Shown here piece after piece: positions 13,207-20,515 of a DNA stretch of 21,403 nt. Position 1 is the first letter of the stretch. Each line of letters starts with the position of its first letter. The notes beneath the pieces are model-generated. The model was not told the DNA's origin and did not search any database. It saw only the letters and a list, made by a program, of their open reading frames with translations. Source of the DNA: a virus; IMG/VR virus record IMGVR_UViG_3300046450_002391, positions 1-21,403 of that record; one strand, 5' to 3'. Made by a program: the position numbers and the translations under genes.

Positions 13207-14316
13207 ATGACAATTACATTAAAAAGAACTGAAGAACAATTAGAACTCCTCAAGGCGATGGGTTCCAAGAATCGGGATGTTGCTTATGAAGCCCAAGCTG
13301 CGCTTGGCTCCTTTATGGGTCCTATCCTGGCGGAAGTCATCAATAATGCTCCTGCGCTTAGTAATTTATTTACTACGCTGAGTTTTAATCCTGACGATAA
13401 CCCAAGTATCCCCCTTGATCTGTATTACGATATTACAGCTGAGGATTATATTACGGTTTACTCGCAGTCGATGCCTGGAGGCCTTCCAACCAATCATGTT
13501 GCACCAACAGCCAGTGAAATGAAATTCACTACCTATAACCTAGATAGTGCTGTTAGTTTCGATAAGAAGTATGCCGCTAAGAGTCGCTTAGACGTAGTCG
13601 GTAAGACTTTTACTAGAGTCGCCCAAGAAATTCTCCTCAAGCAGGAGAGAACTTCGGCCAACTTAATTCTGGGTACCCTTGCTGACACTCAATCGTCAGG
13701 AATCGACCAGACCCTAACCTCTAAATCAGCTGGTAGATTTCTGCTTGCTGACTTAAATGCTCTAATTACTCAATCCAAGAGAGTGAATGAGTCGTGGTCC
13801 CGTGGTACTCCTCTCACAAAGAGGAGTGGCGTAACGGACCTACTGGTTAGCCCTGAGGTTATTGAGGATATTCGCGGAATGGCGTATAATCCAATCAATA
13901 CGAAGACAGCCTCAGGATCGACCCCTGTCAGTCAAGGCGCTGCGTGGGTAACGGCTCCTGATGACATTCGTCGGGGACTGTTTAACGATTCGGGCGCAAT
14001 GAGCTCCTTCTTTGGAGTTAACCTGATGGAAATCTATCAATTAGGACCTTTAACTAATCCTGGTAATTCATTTACCAAGATTTTTAATGGACTAGGTACT
14101 TTTGCCGCAGGCAGAAATGATCTGGTTCTGGGTCTTGACTTAAGCAGGGATTCCTTGTTTAGGGCGGTAGTCCTCGATTCGGACAGTGGTTCAGAGTTTA
14201 CTCTGGCTGCCGACGATCAGTACAGCGTACGACAACAGAAAATTGGTTACTACGGCGCAGTTGAAGAAGGAAGAATGGTTCTCGATAAGAGGGCAATCTT
14301 TGGCGTTATGGTTTAA
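13207..14316 (+). CDS. Major capsid protein (HK97-fold type)
   Basis: The 369-residue product follows protease-scaffold and decoration genes, has high-expression codon use, and is closed by a strong terminator, as expected for a major capsid gene. It has an N-terminal helical arm (MTITLKRTEEQLELLKAMGS), then SIPLDLYYDITAEDYITVYS, a long spine-helix-like segment VVGKTFTRVAQEILLKQERT (about 130-149), then SANLILGTLADT, and a late segment LVLGLDLSRDSLFRAVVLD. No clear cleavage site for the maturation protease is obvious in the N-terminus. AGGAAG (13190-13195) twelve bases before the ATG is a usable Shine-Dalgarno. Family assignment is by position, length and general pattern. Confidence 0.8.
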   Translation: MTITLKRTEEQLELLKAMGSKNRDVAYEAQAALGSFMGPILAEVINNAPALSNLFTTLSFNPDDNPSIPLDLYYDITAEDYITVYSQSMPGGLPTNHVAPTASEMKFTTYNLDSAVSFDKKYAAKSRLDVVGKTFTRVAQEILLKQERTSANLILGTLADTQSSGIDQTLTSKSAGRFLLADLNALITQSKRVNESWSRGTPLTKRSGVTDLLVSPEVIEDIRGMAYNPINTKTASGSTPVSQGAAWVTAPDDIRRGLFNDSGAMSSFFGVNLMEIYQLGPLTNPGNSFTKIFNGLGTFAAGRNDLVLGLDLSRDSLFRAVVLDSDSGSEFTLAADDQYSVRQQKIGYYGAVEEGRMVLDKRAIFGVMV

Positions 14317-14338
14317 ACTACCCATAGTTTGTTTTGAA

Positions 14339-14369
14339 AGAGCCGCCTTCGGGCGGCTCTTTTGTTTTT
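14339..14369 (+). terminator. Strong intrinsic terminator after capsid gene
   Basis: Arms AGAGCCGCC (14339-14347) and GGCGGCTCT (14352-14360) pair perfectly around a stable TTCG tetraloop, followed by TTTGTTTTT (14361-14369). This is a textbook rho-independent terminator. It would separate the head genes from the neck genes and set high capsid mRNA apart. Confidence 0.93.
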
Positions 14370-14387
14370 CACTTAAAGTGGATTTTT

Positions 14388-14410
14388 GTGTATTCCTTAT
14401 TAAAATAAGG
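14388..14410 (+). promoter_or_regulatory. GTGTATT element with CCTTATT/AATAAGG dyad after the capsid terminator
   Basis: GTGTATT (14388-14394) matches the shared promoter-like element and is followed at once by an inverted repeat CCTTATT (14395-14401) and AATAAGG (14404-14410). The ATG at 14445 is 57 bases downstream and has a good Shine-Dalgarno, AAAGGAG (14431-14437), so this would be a conventional leadered transcript. Restart of transcription is expected here because a terminator lies just upstream. The dyad could be an operator or leader hairpin. Confidence 0.4.
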
Positions 14411-14444
14411 AAACCCCTAACCCTAGGATAAAAGGAGAAAAATT

Positions 14445-14840
14445 ATGAGCAACACATCAAAACGAGGGCCAGGTAGGCCAAGAAAACAGAAGCTCGATAC
14501 TTTGCAACAGGCACATGGCAAAGATGAGCAGATTAAACGCGCGAAAGAGTTGGAAGAATTAGTAGGCATTGCCTCTATTAATCCGTATGGCACTACTATT
14601 GCAGAAAAATTTGAGGAAGATATTCATGAGATGTCCTTAGTGGACCTTCAGGAACTAGCAGTTAAAGTAGGCGTCTTCCCTAACGGGACAAAGAGCGCCT
14701 TAAAAAGCAAGCTGGTCAAGGGTTTTAGCGAATACAACAGAGCAAGCATGGTAGTTCCTGCTCCTCGAGACATTCCCCTTAGAAATCCTAATAGTAAAAA
14801 AACTCAAGAGGCTCTTCGCTTAATGAAAGAGGGTCTCTAA
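14445..14840 (+). CDS. AT-hook plus SAP-like DNA-binding protein (131 aa)
   Basis: Residues 7-14 (RGPGRPRK) are a textbook AT-hook, which binds the minor groove of AT-rich DNA. Residues about 62-97 (HEMSLVDLQELAVKVGVFPN then GTKSALKSKLVKGF) resemble a SAP domain, another AT-rich DNA binding helix pair, with its typical L-x-V-x-DLQ-ELA and G-x-K-x-x-L pattern. The C-terminus is basic. It has one of the few strong Shine-Dalgarno sequences here and is the first gene after the capsid terminator, abutting the first neck gene with no gap. It may be a virion-associated DNA binder or a head completion factor. Specific role unknown. Confidence 0.7.
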   Translation: MSNTSKRGPGRPRKQKLDTLQQAHGKDEQIKRAKELEELVGIASINPYGTTIAEKFEEDIHEMSLVDLQELAVKVGVFPNGTKSALKSKLVKGFSEYNRASMVVPAPRDIPLRNPNSKKTQEALRLMKEGL

Positions 14841-15359
14841 ATGAGCGATATTGGGGGATTAGCTACACGCATTTGGGATACCGAATTCGGAGACGAAACG
14901 GGAGCGGCACATCGCACTACCAACATCTCCTCCATATCGGGGTGGCTGCAAGCAAATGTAGGGCAGCTCAATAATTATATTTATACAGCCTTTAGTGGGC
15001 AGTCTAATGGCACTATGTTTCCTACGGGGAGCTTTAGGCTTGAGGAACAAAACATTTATACTGAAATTTACTTAGCTCACTATTACAAGAAGAAGTCTCG
15101 CAATGTCCTAAGGGGCATAGATGGCACGCTTAGTAGTGATATAGATTGGATTAGATTGAGAGAAGGCGATTCCCTTATTGTCCGTAGTAATAAAGTAGAT
15201 GTATCTAAGGTTTATATATTATTAGCAAAGGAGGCAGATCAAAAGCTCAAGAACTTAGTTTACTACTACAATCTATATCAAGCTGCTCCTCGACAAGTTG
15301 GAGGTCAAGACGGCAATCCTTTTCCTGCTTCAGGTCAAGTAGGTTATCGTTATCTATAA
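14841..15359 (+). CDS. Probable head-tail connector/adaptor protein (172 aa)
   Basis: The first base follows the previous stop immediately, so translation is probably coupled. The product is soluble and mixed alpha/beta: ISSISGWLQANVGQLNNYIY (about 30-49), IYTEIYLAHYYKKKSRN (about 71-87), and WIRLREGDSLIVRSNKVDVS (about 101-120) followed by KVYILLAKEADQKLKNLVYY. Helical bundles with such aromatic-rich helices are seen in adaptor (connector) proteins that dock under the portal. The identification is by position between capsid and tail-tube genes; no diagnostic motif is seen. It could equally be another neck component. Confidence 0.5.
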   Translation: MSDIGGLATRIWDTEFGDETGAAHRTTNISSISGWLQANVGQLNNYIYTAFSGQSNGTMFPTGSFRLEEQNIYTEIYLAHYYKKKSRNVLRGIDGTLSSDIDWIRLREGDSLIVRSNKVDVSKVYILLAKEADQKLKNLVYYYNLYQAAPRQVGGQDGNPFPASGQVGYRYL

Positions 15360-15365
15360 TGAAAC

Positions 15366-15812
15366 ATGGCGAGCTTAATAAGCAGTGGTCAAAAAAACCA
15401 ACTCGAGAATGTTTTTGTAAATGTACACGATACTTTCTCTAGGCAGATTACTATTTATACAGTAAAGAAGGAGATCTTTGTTGCTACCAATCAAACTTAT
15501 AACGCTTTATATTCTCGAATTAAAGATGCCACTGGTAGTACTAAGACCGTTACGTCTGCTACTGTAAATGCCAGAGTTCAGTATCTCACCAAGCAATATA
15601 TTGAGGAAGAATATGCCTTGAGGGCACAAACCAATTTGCCTATTTCTGAAGGGCAGCTAAGGCTTAAACTGGACGAAACAGGATATACTTCTTTTAAATT
15701 CGCCAATAGAATTGAAGTGGATGGTACCGTGTGGAAAATTACCACCGACGCCTCACGTATAGGATTATTTAGCCCTAAGTTTTATTTGTTATTTTTAGAA
15801 AGAGCTAATTAA
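15366..15812 (+). CDS. Probable head-closure (stopper)-like neck protein (148 aa)
   Basis: The start is ATG 15366, six bases after the previous stop and without a Shine-Dalgarno. The product has an N-terminal strand segment (FSRQITIYTVKKEIFVATNQ, about 24-43), a helical middle, and a C-terminal beta-rich half: EGQLRLKLDETGYTSF, then NRIEVDGTVWKITTDASRIG (about 113-132) and FYLLFLERAN. A dG-x-W-x-I strand followed by a glycine and a final strand is the pattern of small beta-barrel stopper or head-closure proteins such as SPP1 gp16. Overlap of one base with the next gene suggests coupling. Assignment is moderate at best. Confidence 0.5.
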   Translation: MASLISSGQKNQLENVFVNVHDTFSRQITIYTVKKEIFVATNQTYNALYSRIKDATGSTKTVTSATVNARVQYLTKQYIEEEYALRAQTNLPISEGQLRLKLDETGYTSFKFANRIEVDGTVWKITTDASRIGLFSPKFYLLFLERAN

Positions 15813-16399
15813 TGATTATTAATAAAGCTAGCCTGCAGCGTACTTTGGGCAAAGAAGTTCCAAGAGCTATAGGGAAAAGGGTATTTGCGGAATTAGAGCA
15901 AGAATTCGAAAAAGCTAAGAAGATATTATTGGCCGAATTTGAATCCCATGTTGTATCTCAGGAGCTAAAGGGGAAGTCGGGAGGCACAAACCTAACTAAC
16001 ACCTTAGGTGGAGAAGGTAATTTATATTCATTTATTGGCTTTAGTGGAGAAGACGCTCTCTCATCGTTGCGCGACTTATTACAAAACAATGTTAAAATTA
16101 TAAGCAAAAAAACAGACTCCCAGACCCTTACGTTTTCTATTAAAATAGCTTTTCCTAGTAGTGATGAAATTGCTTCGGTAACCCCTATGCCGTGGGCGCC
16201 AGGCATGAGTTGGGCTGAAGGCATAGAACGTGGGATTTCAGGGTTAGGAAATTATTTAGCCAAAGATTCTCCCGTTAGTCGTTCGGGCAAAGGCATCCAG
16301 GTTAACGTACAAGTGCGAGCAGCTACCTTTTCTCCCACGGAGTATATGACGGGGCTTTTAAGGGATTTTATAAATGCATTAACTAAAGAAATAAAATGA
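15812..16399 (+). CDS. Probable neck/tail-completion protein (195 aa)
   Basis: ATG 15812 overlaps the preceding stop by one base (TAATG), and the end overlaps the next start as ATGA. The N-terminal half is helical (RVFAELEQEFEKAKKILLAE, about 24-43); the middle has TDSQTLTFSIKIAFPSSDEI (about 100-119), and a Trp-rich loop PMPWAPGMSWAEGIERGISG (about 125-144); it ends in a helix YMTGLLRDFINALTKEIK. This resembles HK97-gp10-type tail completion proteins by layout and position, but the match is not decisive. Confidence 0.5.
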   Translation: MIINKASLQRTLGKEVPRAIGKRVFAELEQEFEKAKKILLAEFESHVVSQELKGKSGGTNLTNTLGGEGNLYSFIGFSGEDALSSLRDLLQNNVKIISKKTDSQTLTFSIKIAFPSSDEIASVTPMPWAPGMSWAEGIERGISGLGNYLAKDSPVSRSGKGIQVNVQVRAATFSPTEYMTGLLRDFINALTKEIK

Positions 16400-17268
16400 A
16401 GGTCCAGTTTGATCACGAGCTACAATCTAGTTTTTATTTATGGTTTGATGACCGAATAACGCGTATCATGTCAGGCATCCAGCCTGATATCTCTATGACA
16501 TTTGAGTATTATGCTGATACCAATGATACCCCCTCTAATCTAGATGCCTATTATGGCCCTTATAGACAATTGCTTGCTAATGGCGCGGCAGTCCCAAGCG
16601 GGGTTTATATTGGTGGGGTTTTTAAACCCCAAGATACTTCAGCCGACAAATACCTTTTAATTGATTATAATCAAGGGCGTGTGCTTTTGGACCCTACAGA
16701 ATATGGGAGCCAGCCACTATCTGTAAGTGGAGACTTTTCCACAAAAGATTTTAATGTTTACATGACCAATGAAACAGAAGAAGAGCTATTAATTGAGAAT
16801 ACTTTTATATTATCGTCCGATAGTGAAACTCAATTGGAGAACGCAGGTAAATTAAATATAGATCATTATGTTGTCCCTGCGGCTTTTGTTACTATGGCTA
16901 GCTCTCAAAATAAACCTTTTGCCATGGGAGGGCTAGACCAGACCCTTTATAGAATCAGAACGGTAGTAATGGCTGACAGTAATTATGGGCTCGACGCCAT
17001 GCTTTCTCATTTTAGGGACACTAAAAACCTGGGGGTTCCTTTAGTTACTTATTCGAATTTTCCTTTCGGGGAATATTTTCATACCAAAAATCCTCCTTAT
17101 ACCTATACGGGACTAGTTAATGGGCAAAGAGGAGATATCTGGATAGAAGATGTAAAAACATCGAAACTTTACGACAGAAATAGTGTACTTAGATTAAGTA
17201 AAGGCGTAAAGGTGGGCTTTATAGATTTTGAACTGAATATAGTGCGAAGTACGCGGGTATGTTCTTAG
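16396..17268 (+). CDS. Structural protein of unknown function, neck/tail region (290 aa)
   Basis: ATG 16396 overlaps the previous gene as ATGA. The product is beta-rich with many Tyr, Asn, Asp and Gly residues (ISMTFEYYADTNDTPSNLDA, about 32-51; YIGGVFKPQDTS; YLLIDYNQGRVLLDPTEYGS), a virion-structural composition. Later comes YRIRTVVMADSNYGLDAMLS (about 186-205) and a long aromatic segment (FHTKNPPYTYTGLVNGQRGD). It ends the neck cluster immediately before the tail-tube genes, where a tail terminator or neck protein would be expected. I do not recognise its family. Confidence 0.6.
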   Translation: MKVQFDHELQSSFYLWFDDRITRIMSGIQPDISMTFEYYADTNDTPSNLDAYYGPYRQLLANGAAVPSGVYIGGVFKPQDTSADKYLLIDYNQGRVLLDPTEYGSQPLSVSGDFSTKDFNVYMTNETEEELLIENTFILSSDSETQLENAGKLNIDHYVVPAAFVTMASSQNKPFAMGGLDQTLYRIRTVVMADSNYGLDAMLSHFRDTKNLGVPLVTYSNFPFGEYFHTKNPPYTYTGLVNGQRGDIWIEDVKTSKLYDRNSVLRLSKGVKVGFIDFELNIVRSTRVCS

Positions 17269-17357
17269 GTCTTAAAAAAAAAATTCCCATCACTATATGT
17301 TAGCTGTAATAAGCTATAAATTCAAATCACATTTTAACCTTAAAAAAATAATATATT
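17269..17357 (+). promoter_or_regulatory. AT-rich intergenic spacer before first tail-tube gene
   Basis: These 89 bases contain a run of ten A (17274-17283), a small dyad TAGCT (17301-17305) / AGCTA (17312-17316), and AATAATATATT directly before ATG 17358. The GTGTA half of the shared element is missing, but the AT-rich end lies at the same distance from the start codon. A promoter for the abundant tail-tube gene is likely here, without a proven box. No clear terminator hairpin was found. Confidence 0.35.
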
Positions 17358-18614
17358 ATGGCAAGAAATAGAGTAATTTATCAATCCGAAGCTTTGTTCG
17401 TGGGGCCGACTACAGGTGGGATCTCCAATGGCGATCACAGTCAACTTATTAGAGTTCAGGATATTAGTCACGACATGGCCGCTACGCGGACCGATGTTTT
17501 CGAATTTGGGCGTCTCGCTCCCCTCGACAAGGTGATGATCGAGCCCCCAACAGTAACCTTAGATTTTTCCTATTTAGTAACGAATGGCGGAAATGAAGAG
17601 GCTATGGGCATGAGCATATCTAACACTACGACCAAGACCGTCAAGTGGGATGCTGGCACAGCCCCTGCATTAATTAGTGGCCTCATTGAGGATGGGTCAG
17701 TAAGCCCAGGAGAAAAGAACTATTATGTTGTAACAGTTCCTGAATCTGAGGATGCAGAAGGGAACACTTCTTCTAACGACAAAACTTATAATGGCTTTGC
17801 AGTCGTAGGTTTCGGTAATGCAGTAGTCTCAAACTATAGCGTAAATGGCGCCGTCGGAGACTTTCCGTCTGCCAGCGTAAGCGCTGAAGCCTTTAATGTG
17901 TCTTATATTTCAGGTACAAGGGGTGCAACTGCTGACTCATGGGTGACCATTGCAGCAATTCCTAGTGTCAAGAAAGGGGCAGGAGCCCTGGAGGATGGAA
18001 CAGCAGCTCTTCCGTCACCAACTACGGGAAATGCTCCTGTATTTGCGATTCGCCCTGGAGATATTACGTTGAACTTCGATTCCAGCACAGCAGGCACAGC
18101 AGGCGCAGCAGGTCAACTTTCTGTTGGGGGTGCAGTTATACCAACCAACGCCAATGAAGATCCTGACGCAGTAGTTGAACGCCGCGGCCAAGCAGAACCT
18201 ATGCATATTCAGAACTTCAGCATTGATGCGCCGTTAACGCGGACCGCATTGACTCGACTGGGTTCTACATTCCCTTATTACAGAGCAATTGATTTCCCAC
18301 TAGACATAACCCTAAATGTTAGCGCTTACTTGGCTGACACGGAAACAGGTAGTTTAGTAGATCTCATTTGTGATGATCAGAAGAGAATAATTGACGTTAA
18401 CATGCGGGTTCCTTGTACTTCAACATCATCCGACACAGTGGAGAATCCTCTGACTATCTGTTATAGATTAAGGAATGCTCAGCTCACGTCTCAGAACATG
18501 GCAGCGACCATTGGAGACACGAAGACCGTTGATCTATCCTTCCAGGCTCAATATGGAGGAGCGACTGACACAAGTAACGGACTATTCGTTTCTGGACGCG
18601 CAGACGCATCGTAA
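17358..18614 (+). CDS. Tail-tube-like major tail protein, two related domains (418 aa)
   Basis: The product is beta-rich with high-expression codon use and its own terminator, as expected for a major tail protein. Two related segments are visible. The N-terminal one is about residues 31-74 (IRVQDISHDMAATRTD ... EFGRLAPLD ... EPPTVTLDFSYL), the C-terminal about 282-330 (MHIQNFSIDAPLTRTA ... RLGSTFPYY ... DFPLDITLNVSAYL). Both read V/I-Q-x-I/F-S, then a G-x-x-x-P turn, P and a long strand, like tail-tube domains. Between them is an insertion with a 9-bp repeat encoding TAG-TAG-AAG (18087-18113). Related genes follow at 18719 and 19634. Tail tube for DNA passage is the likely role. Confidence 0.7.
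   Translation: MARNRVIYQSEALFVGPTTGGISNGDHSQLIRVQDISHDMAATRTDVFEFGRLAPLDKVMIEPPTVTLDFSYLVTNGGNEEAMGMSISNTTTKTVKWDAGTAPALISGLIEDGSVSPGEKNYYVVTVPESEDAEGNTSSNDKTYNGFAVVGFGNAVVSNYSVNGAVGDFPSASVSAEAFNVSYISGTRGATADSWVTIAAIPSVKKGAGALEDGTAALPSPTTGNAPVFAIRPGDITLNFDSSTAGTAGAAGQLSVGGAVIPTNANEDPDAVVERRGQAEPMHIQNFSIDAPLTRTALTRLGSTFPYYRAIDFPLDITLNVSAYLADTETGSLVDLICDDQKRIIDVNMRVPCTSTSSDTVENPLTICYRLRNAQLTSQNMAATIGDTKTVDLSFQAQYGGATDTSNGLFVSGRADAS
18087..18113 (+). repeat. Three tandem 9-bp units in tail gene
   Basis: ACAGCAGGC, ACAGCAGGC and GCAGCAGGT lie head to tail, encoding TAG, TAG, AAG in a flexible-looking loop of the tail protein. The number of units may vary between relatives through slippage. Confidence 0.7.
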
Positions 18615-18630
18615 GCTTAGTATTCTAAGC
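18615..18630 (+). repeat. Small hairpin GCTTAG/CTAAGC after tail gene
   Basis: GCTTAG (18615-18620) and CTAAGC (18625-18630) pair around TATT, right after the stop of the tail gene and ten bases before the strong terminator. It may stabilise the mRNA 3' end or help termination. Confidence 0.5.
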
Positions 18631-18640
18631 ATATATTTAA

Positions 18641-18668
18641 AAGCCCCCAATTTTGGGGGCTTTTTTAT
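18641..18668 (+). terminator. Strong intrinsic terminator after first tail-tube gene
   Basis: AAGCCCCCAA (18641-18650) and TTGGGGGCTT (18653-18662) form a GC-rich stem (core GCCCCC/GGGGGC), followed by TTTTTTATTT from 18661. This is a clear rho-independent terminator, leaving the first tail-tube gene as a transcript separate from the next two. Confidence 0.92.
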
Positions 18669-18703
18669 TTATAAATACAATCAACCAATTTATATAATAT
18701 AAG

Positions 18704-18718
18704 GTGTAATTATATAAC
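18704..18718 (+). promoter_or_regulatory. GTGTA-type promoter-like motif before second tail-tube-like gene
   Basis: GTGTAATTATATAAC directly precedes the GTG start at 18719, with the first G 15 bases upstream of the start. It comes after a strong terminator, so a promoter is required between 18670 and the gene. There is no Shine-Dalgarno between the box and the GTG; a purine patch AAGG lies at 18701-18704. Confidence 0.5.
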
Positions 18719-19630
18719 GTGGCGCTTTATAGGAATATCTACGAGGACCAGAATGTATATATTTCTGGATACAAGTTAAGAGGAGTCCAGTCTTTTGATG
18801 GCGGCTTTGAAATTCCGTATGAGCCTATTAAGGTGGCTGGAATTGGCTATTTAGATTATTCTATTAATTCAAATTTAGAAGGCAGCTTTAATGTGAAGAG
18901 GTTTATCGTCGGTACGGGAGACCCCTTAACTGGAATGTTTGATACTCCTCTAAGTGGACACCTGACTTATAAAGGAGGCAACCCTTCCGTCGCGAGAGAG
19001 TCTTTAAGGCTGGGCTTTACTAATGGATATATAAATTCTTATTCTTCTTCGTGCGCAGTAGGCCAGGTTCCTGCTTTAGACTTTGGTATTACTGTATATG
19101 GAGACATGGGGTCGGAGGTGCCTAAAGCGCCCGAAGGGACAAACGACGAGGTCCTTCTGGTTCCTGGCAAGGGAGATATTAGCTTCTTTAATGTTTCAGG
19201 AGAAAAGACCAATAGGCTACAGTCTTATGATTATCGTATTACTATTCCCCGTAAACCTATTTATACTTTAGGTTCAGGCTTGGAGCCTGGGCTCTTTAAT
19301 ATAGATTACCCTATTGAGGTTGAATTATCTTTTAATATGGAAATTGATGACTTTGAGGCGGCAGACATGCACGACCTCCTATGCGACCAGCCTAAAGGCG
19401 ACATTTGTATTGTTTTAAGTGGCTGCGGAGGAAGCGAGAAACTGAGAGAGTTCCACGCTCCGTGCCCTATATTTTTAGGCATTCAAGAAAATAGTGCTAT
19501 AGGAGAAATGTTATCTGTAGAGATAAAATATAAATCTTATATTGATCACATAAGCGGTGTCCCTCCTTTGGTTGCAGGCGGCCAATGCGGTTATGCGGCG
19601 CAAGAATGTGTGGGAGCTGAATATTTATAA
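18719..19630 (+). CDS. Tail-tube-like protein 2, two related domains (303 aa)
   Basis: The start is GTG 18719 (GTGGCGCTT, MAL), matching the MA-x starts of the sister genes. An N-terminal segment (about 15-62: ISGYKLRGVQSFDGGFEIPY ... LDYSINSNLEGSFNV) and a C-terminal one (about 167-215: LQSYDYRITIPRKPIYTLGS ... IDYPIEVELSFNMEIDD) match the two segments of the 17358 gene. The best match is YPIEVELS ... DLLCDQPKGDICI against FPLDITLN ... DLICDDQKRIIDV. Several Cys cluster late (GGQCGYAAQECVG). It is probably a second tube-type or tube-associated protein (for example a tube initiator, tail-tip or baseplate hub-like tube). Confidence 0.65.
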   Translation: MALYRNIYEDQNVYISGYKLRGVQSFDGGFEIPYEPIKVAGIGYLDYSINSNLEGSFNVKRFIVGTGDPLTGMFDTPLSGHLTYKGGNPSVARESLRLGFTNGYINSYSSSCAVGQVPALDFGITVYGDMGSEVPKAPEGTNDEVLLVPGKGDISFFNVSGEKTNRLQSYDYRITIPRKPIYTLGSGLEPGLFNIDYPIEVELSFNMEIDDFEAADMHDLLCDQPKGDICIVLSGCGGSEKLREFHAPCPIFLGIQENSAIGEMLSVEIKYKSYIDHISGVPPLVAGGQCGYAAQECVGAEYL

Positions 19631-19633
19631 GTC

Positions 19634-20482
19634 ATGGCTATACAATTTGAAAACTGCCCCGTTATCTTTCGGCCTCAAGTGCCTGTAGCAAGCACCTTTG
19701 AAAATGTCTTCGTGTTGGCGAATTCTGCTCAGCTTAGCGACAGCTTGCCTATGACAGAAATAAGACGTTTAGGCCGAGAAGGGGGCTATGCAGGTCGATC
19801 ACAGGCCCCAGTAGAAGGGTCGTTGTCTGTAGAGTTCGTTTATGGGGAGATGTCGGTTGCGGTGGAAGGCGAGACTCTTAATGCGCCGCTCAAAGCATGG
19901 TTCGATAATCTTACGGGTACTGTAGAGTATATTGATGCGGACATTGGTCCTTATCAGTTTTCGAGCGGCCTCCTTACTAATTTTTCATTTTCAGCTGAAC
20001 CTAATGCTGTCGTTAAGGCTTCGGCCGATTTCGTTTTTTATAACAGTGAACTCTCAAAAGCTATCGCCTCGGGGATAAGCAATGCATCTTTAACCGCCGT
20101 GGGGCACGGAGTTTATTCAAGCGGCTCTTTTAGTGATGCTAGTATTGGCCTAAATAATCACCCTCTTTCTTTTTCTTATAATTTATCTCAAACATTTGAA
20201 CCTTCTCGTTATGTTGGTCAAGTAGCTACGGCTTTAGTGCAAAGACGTGATGGTCAGATTTCAATTGATGTTGAGGGGGATGATTTGGGGGCGGCTTTAA
20301 CTACATCTGCGGGCTCACTTTGCAAGAACAGAATTACTGATGCAACATTTAATATTAGCGGCTTATGTAAGCCTACATTTGGCGACCAATATCCAGTTAG
20401 GGGATACGTCGAAAATAGAGAGATATCTGTGTCGGAGGGAGACATAGTTCACGGAAACCTTTCTATTATAGACTATTTTTAA
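19634..20482 (+). CDS. Tail-tube-like protein 3, two related domains (282 aa)
   Basis: ATG 19634 is three bases after the previous stop. The N-terminal segment (about 24-72: VFVLANSAQLSDSLPMTEIR, then RLGREGGYAGRSQAPVEGSL, then SVEFVYGEM) and the C-terminal one (about 174-222: PLSFSYNLSQTFEPSRYVGQ, then VATALVQRRDGQISIDVEGD) have the same order of strand, G-turn and long strand as in the two preceding genes. The match is weaker but consistent, including a GSLC that aligns with the DLLC/DLIC region. Coupled with protein 2, it is likely made in the same transcript. A distinct tube-like role, perhaps at one end of the tail, is inferred. Confidence 0.6.
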   Translation: MAIQFENCPVIFRPQVPVASTFENVFVLANSAQLSDSLPMTEIRRLGREGGYAGRSQAPVEGSLSVEFVYGEMSVAVEGETLNAPLKAWFDNLTGTVEYIDADIGPYQFSSGLLTNFSFSAEPNAVVKASADFVFYNSELSKAIASGISNASLTAVGHGVYSSGSFSDASIGLNNHPLSFSYNLSQTFEPSRYVGQVATALVQRRDGQISIDVEGDDLGAALTTSAGSLCKNRITDATFNISGLCKPTFGDQYPVRGYVENREISVSEGDIVHGNLSIIDYF

Positions 20483-20501
20483 TGGAATCTCTTTTTTATA
20501 A

Positions 20502-20515
20502 GTGTAATATGATAT
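20502..20515 (+). promoter_or_regulatory. GTGTA-type promoter-like motif before 95-aa gene
   Basis: GTGTAATATGATAT abuts ATG 20516. TAATAT would be the -10 box, five bases from the start codon. The preceding bases are T-rich (CTTTTTTATAA), and no Shine-Dalgarno is present. Confidence 0.5.

Noticed and set aside
14186-14431. 81-residue reading frame running over the capsid gene end and the terminator
   Set aside because: It overlaps the capsid gene in another frame, crosses a clear terminator hairpin and has no plausible protein character.
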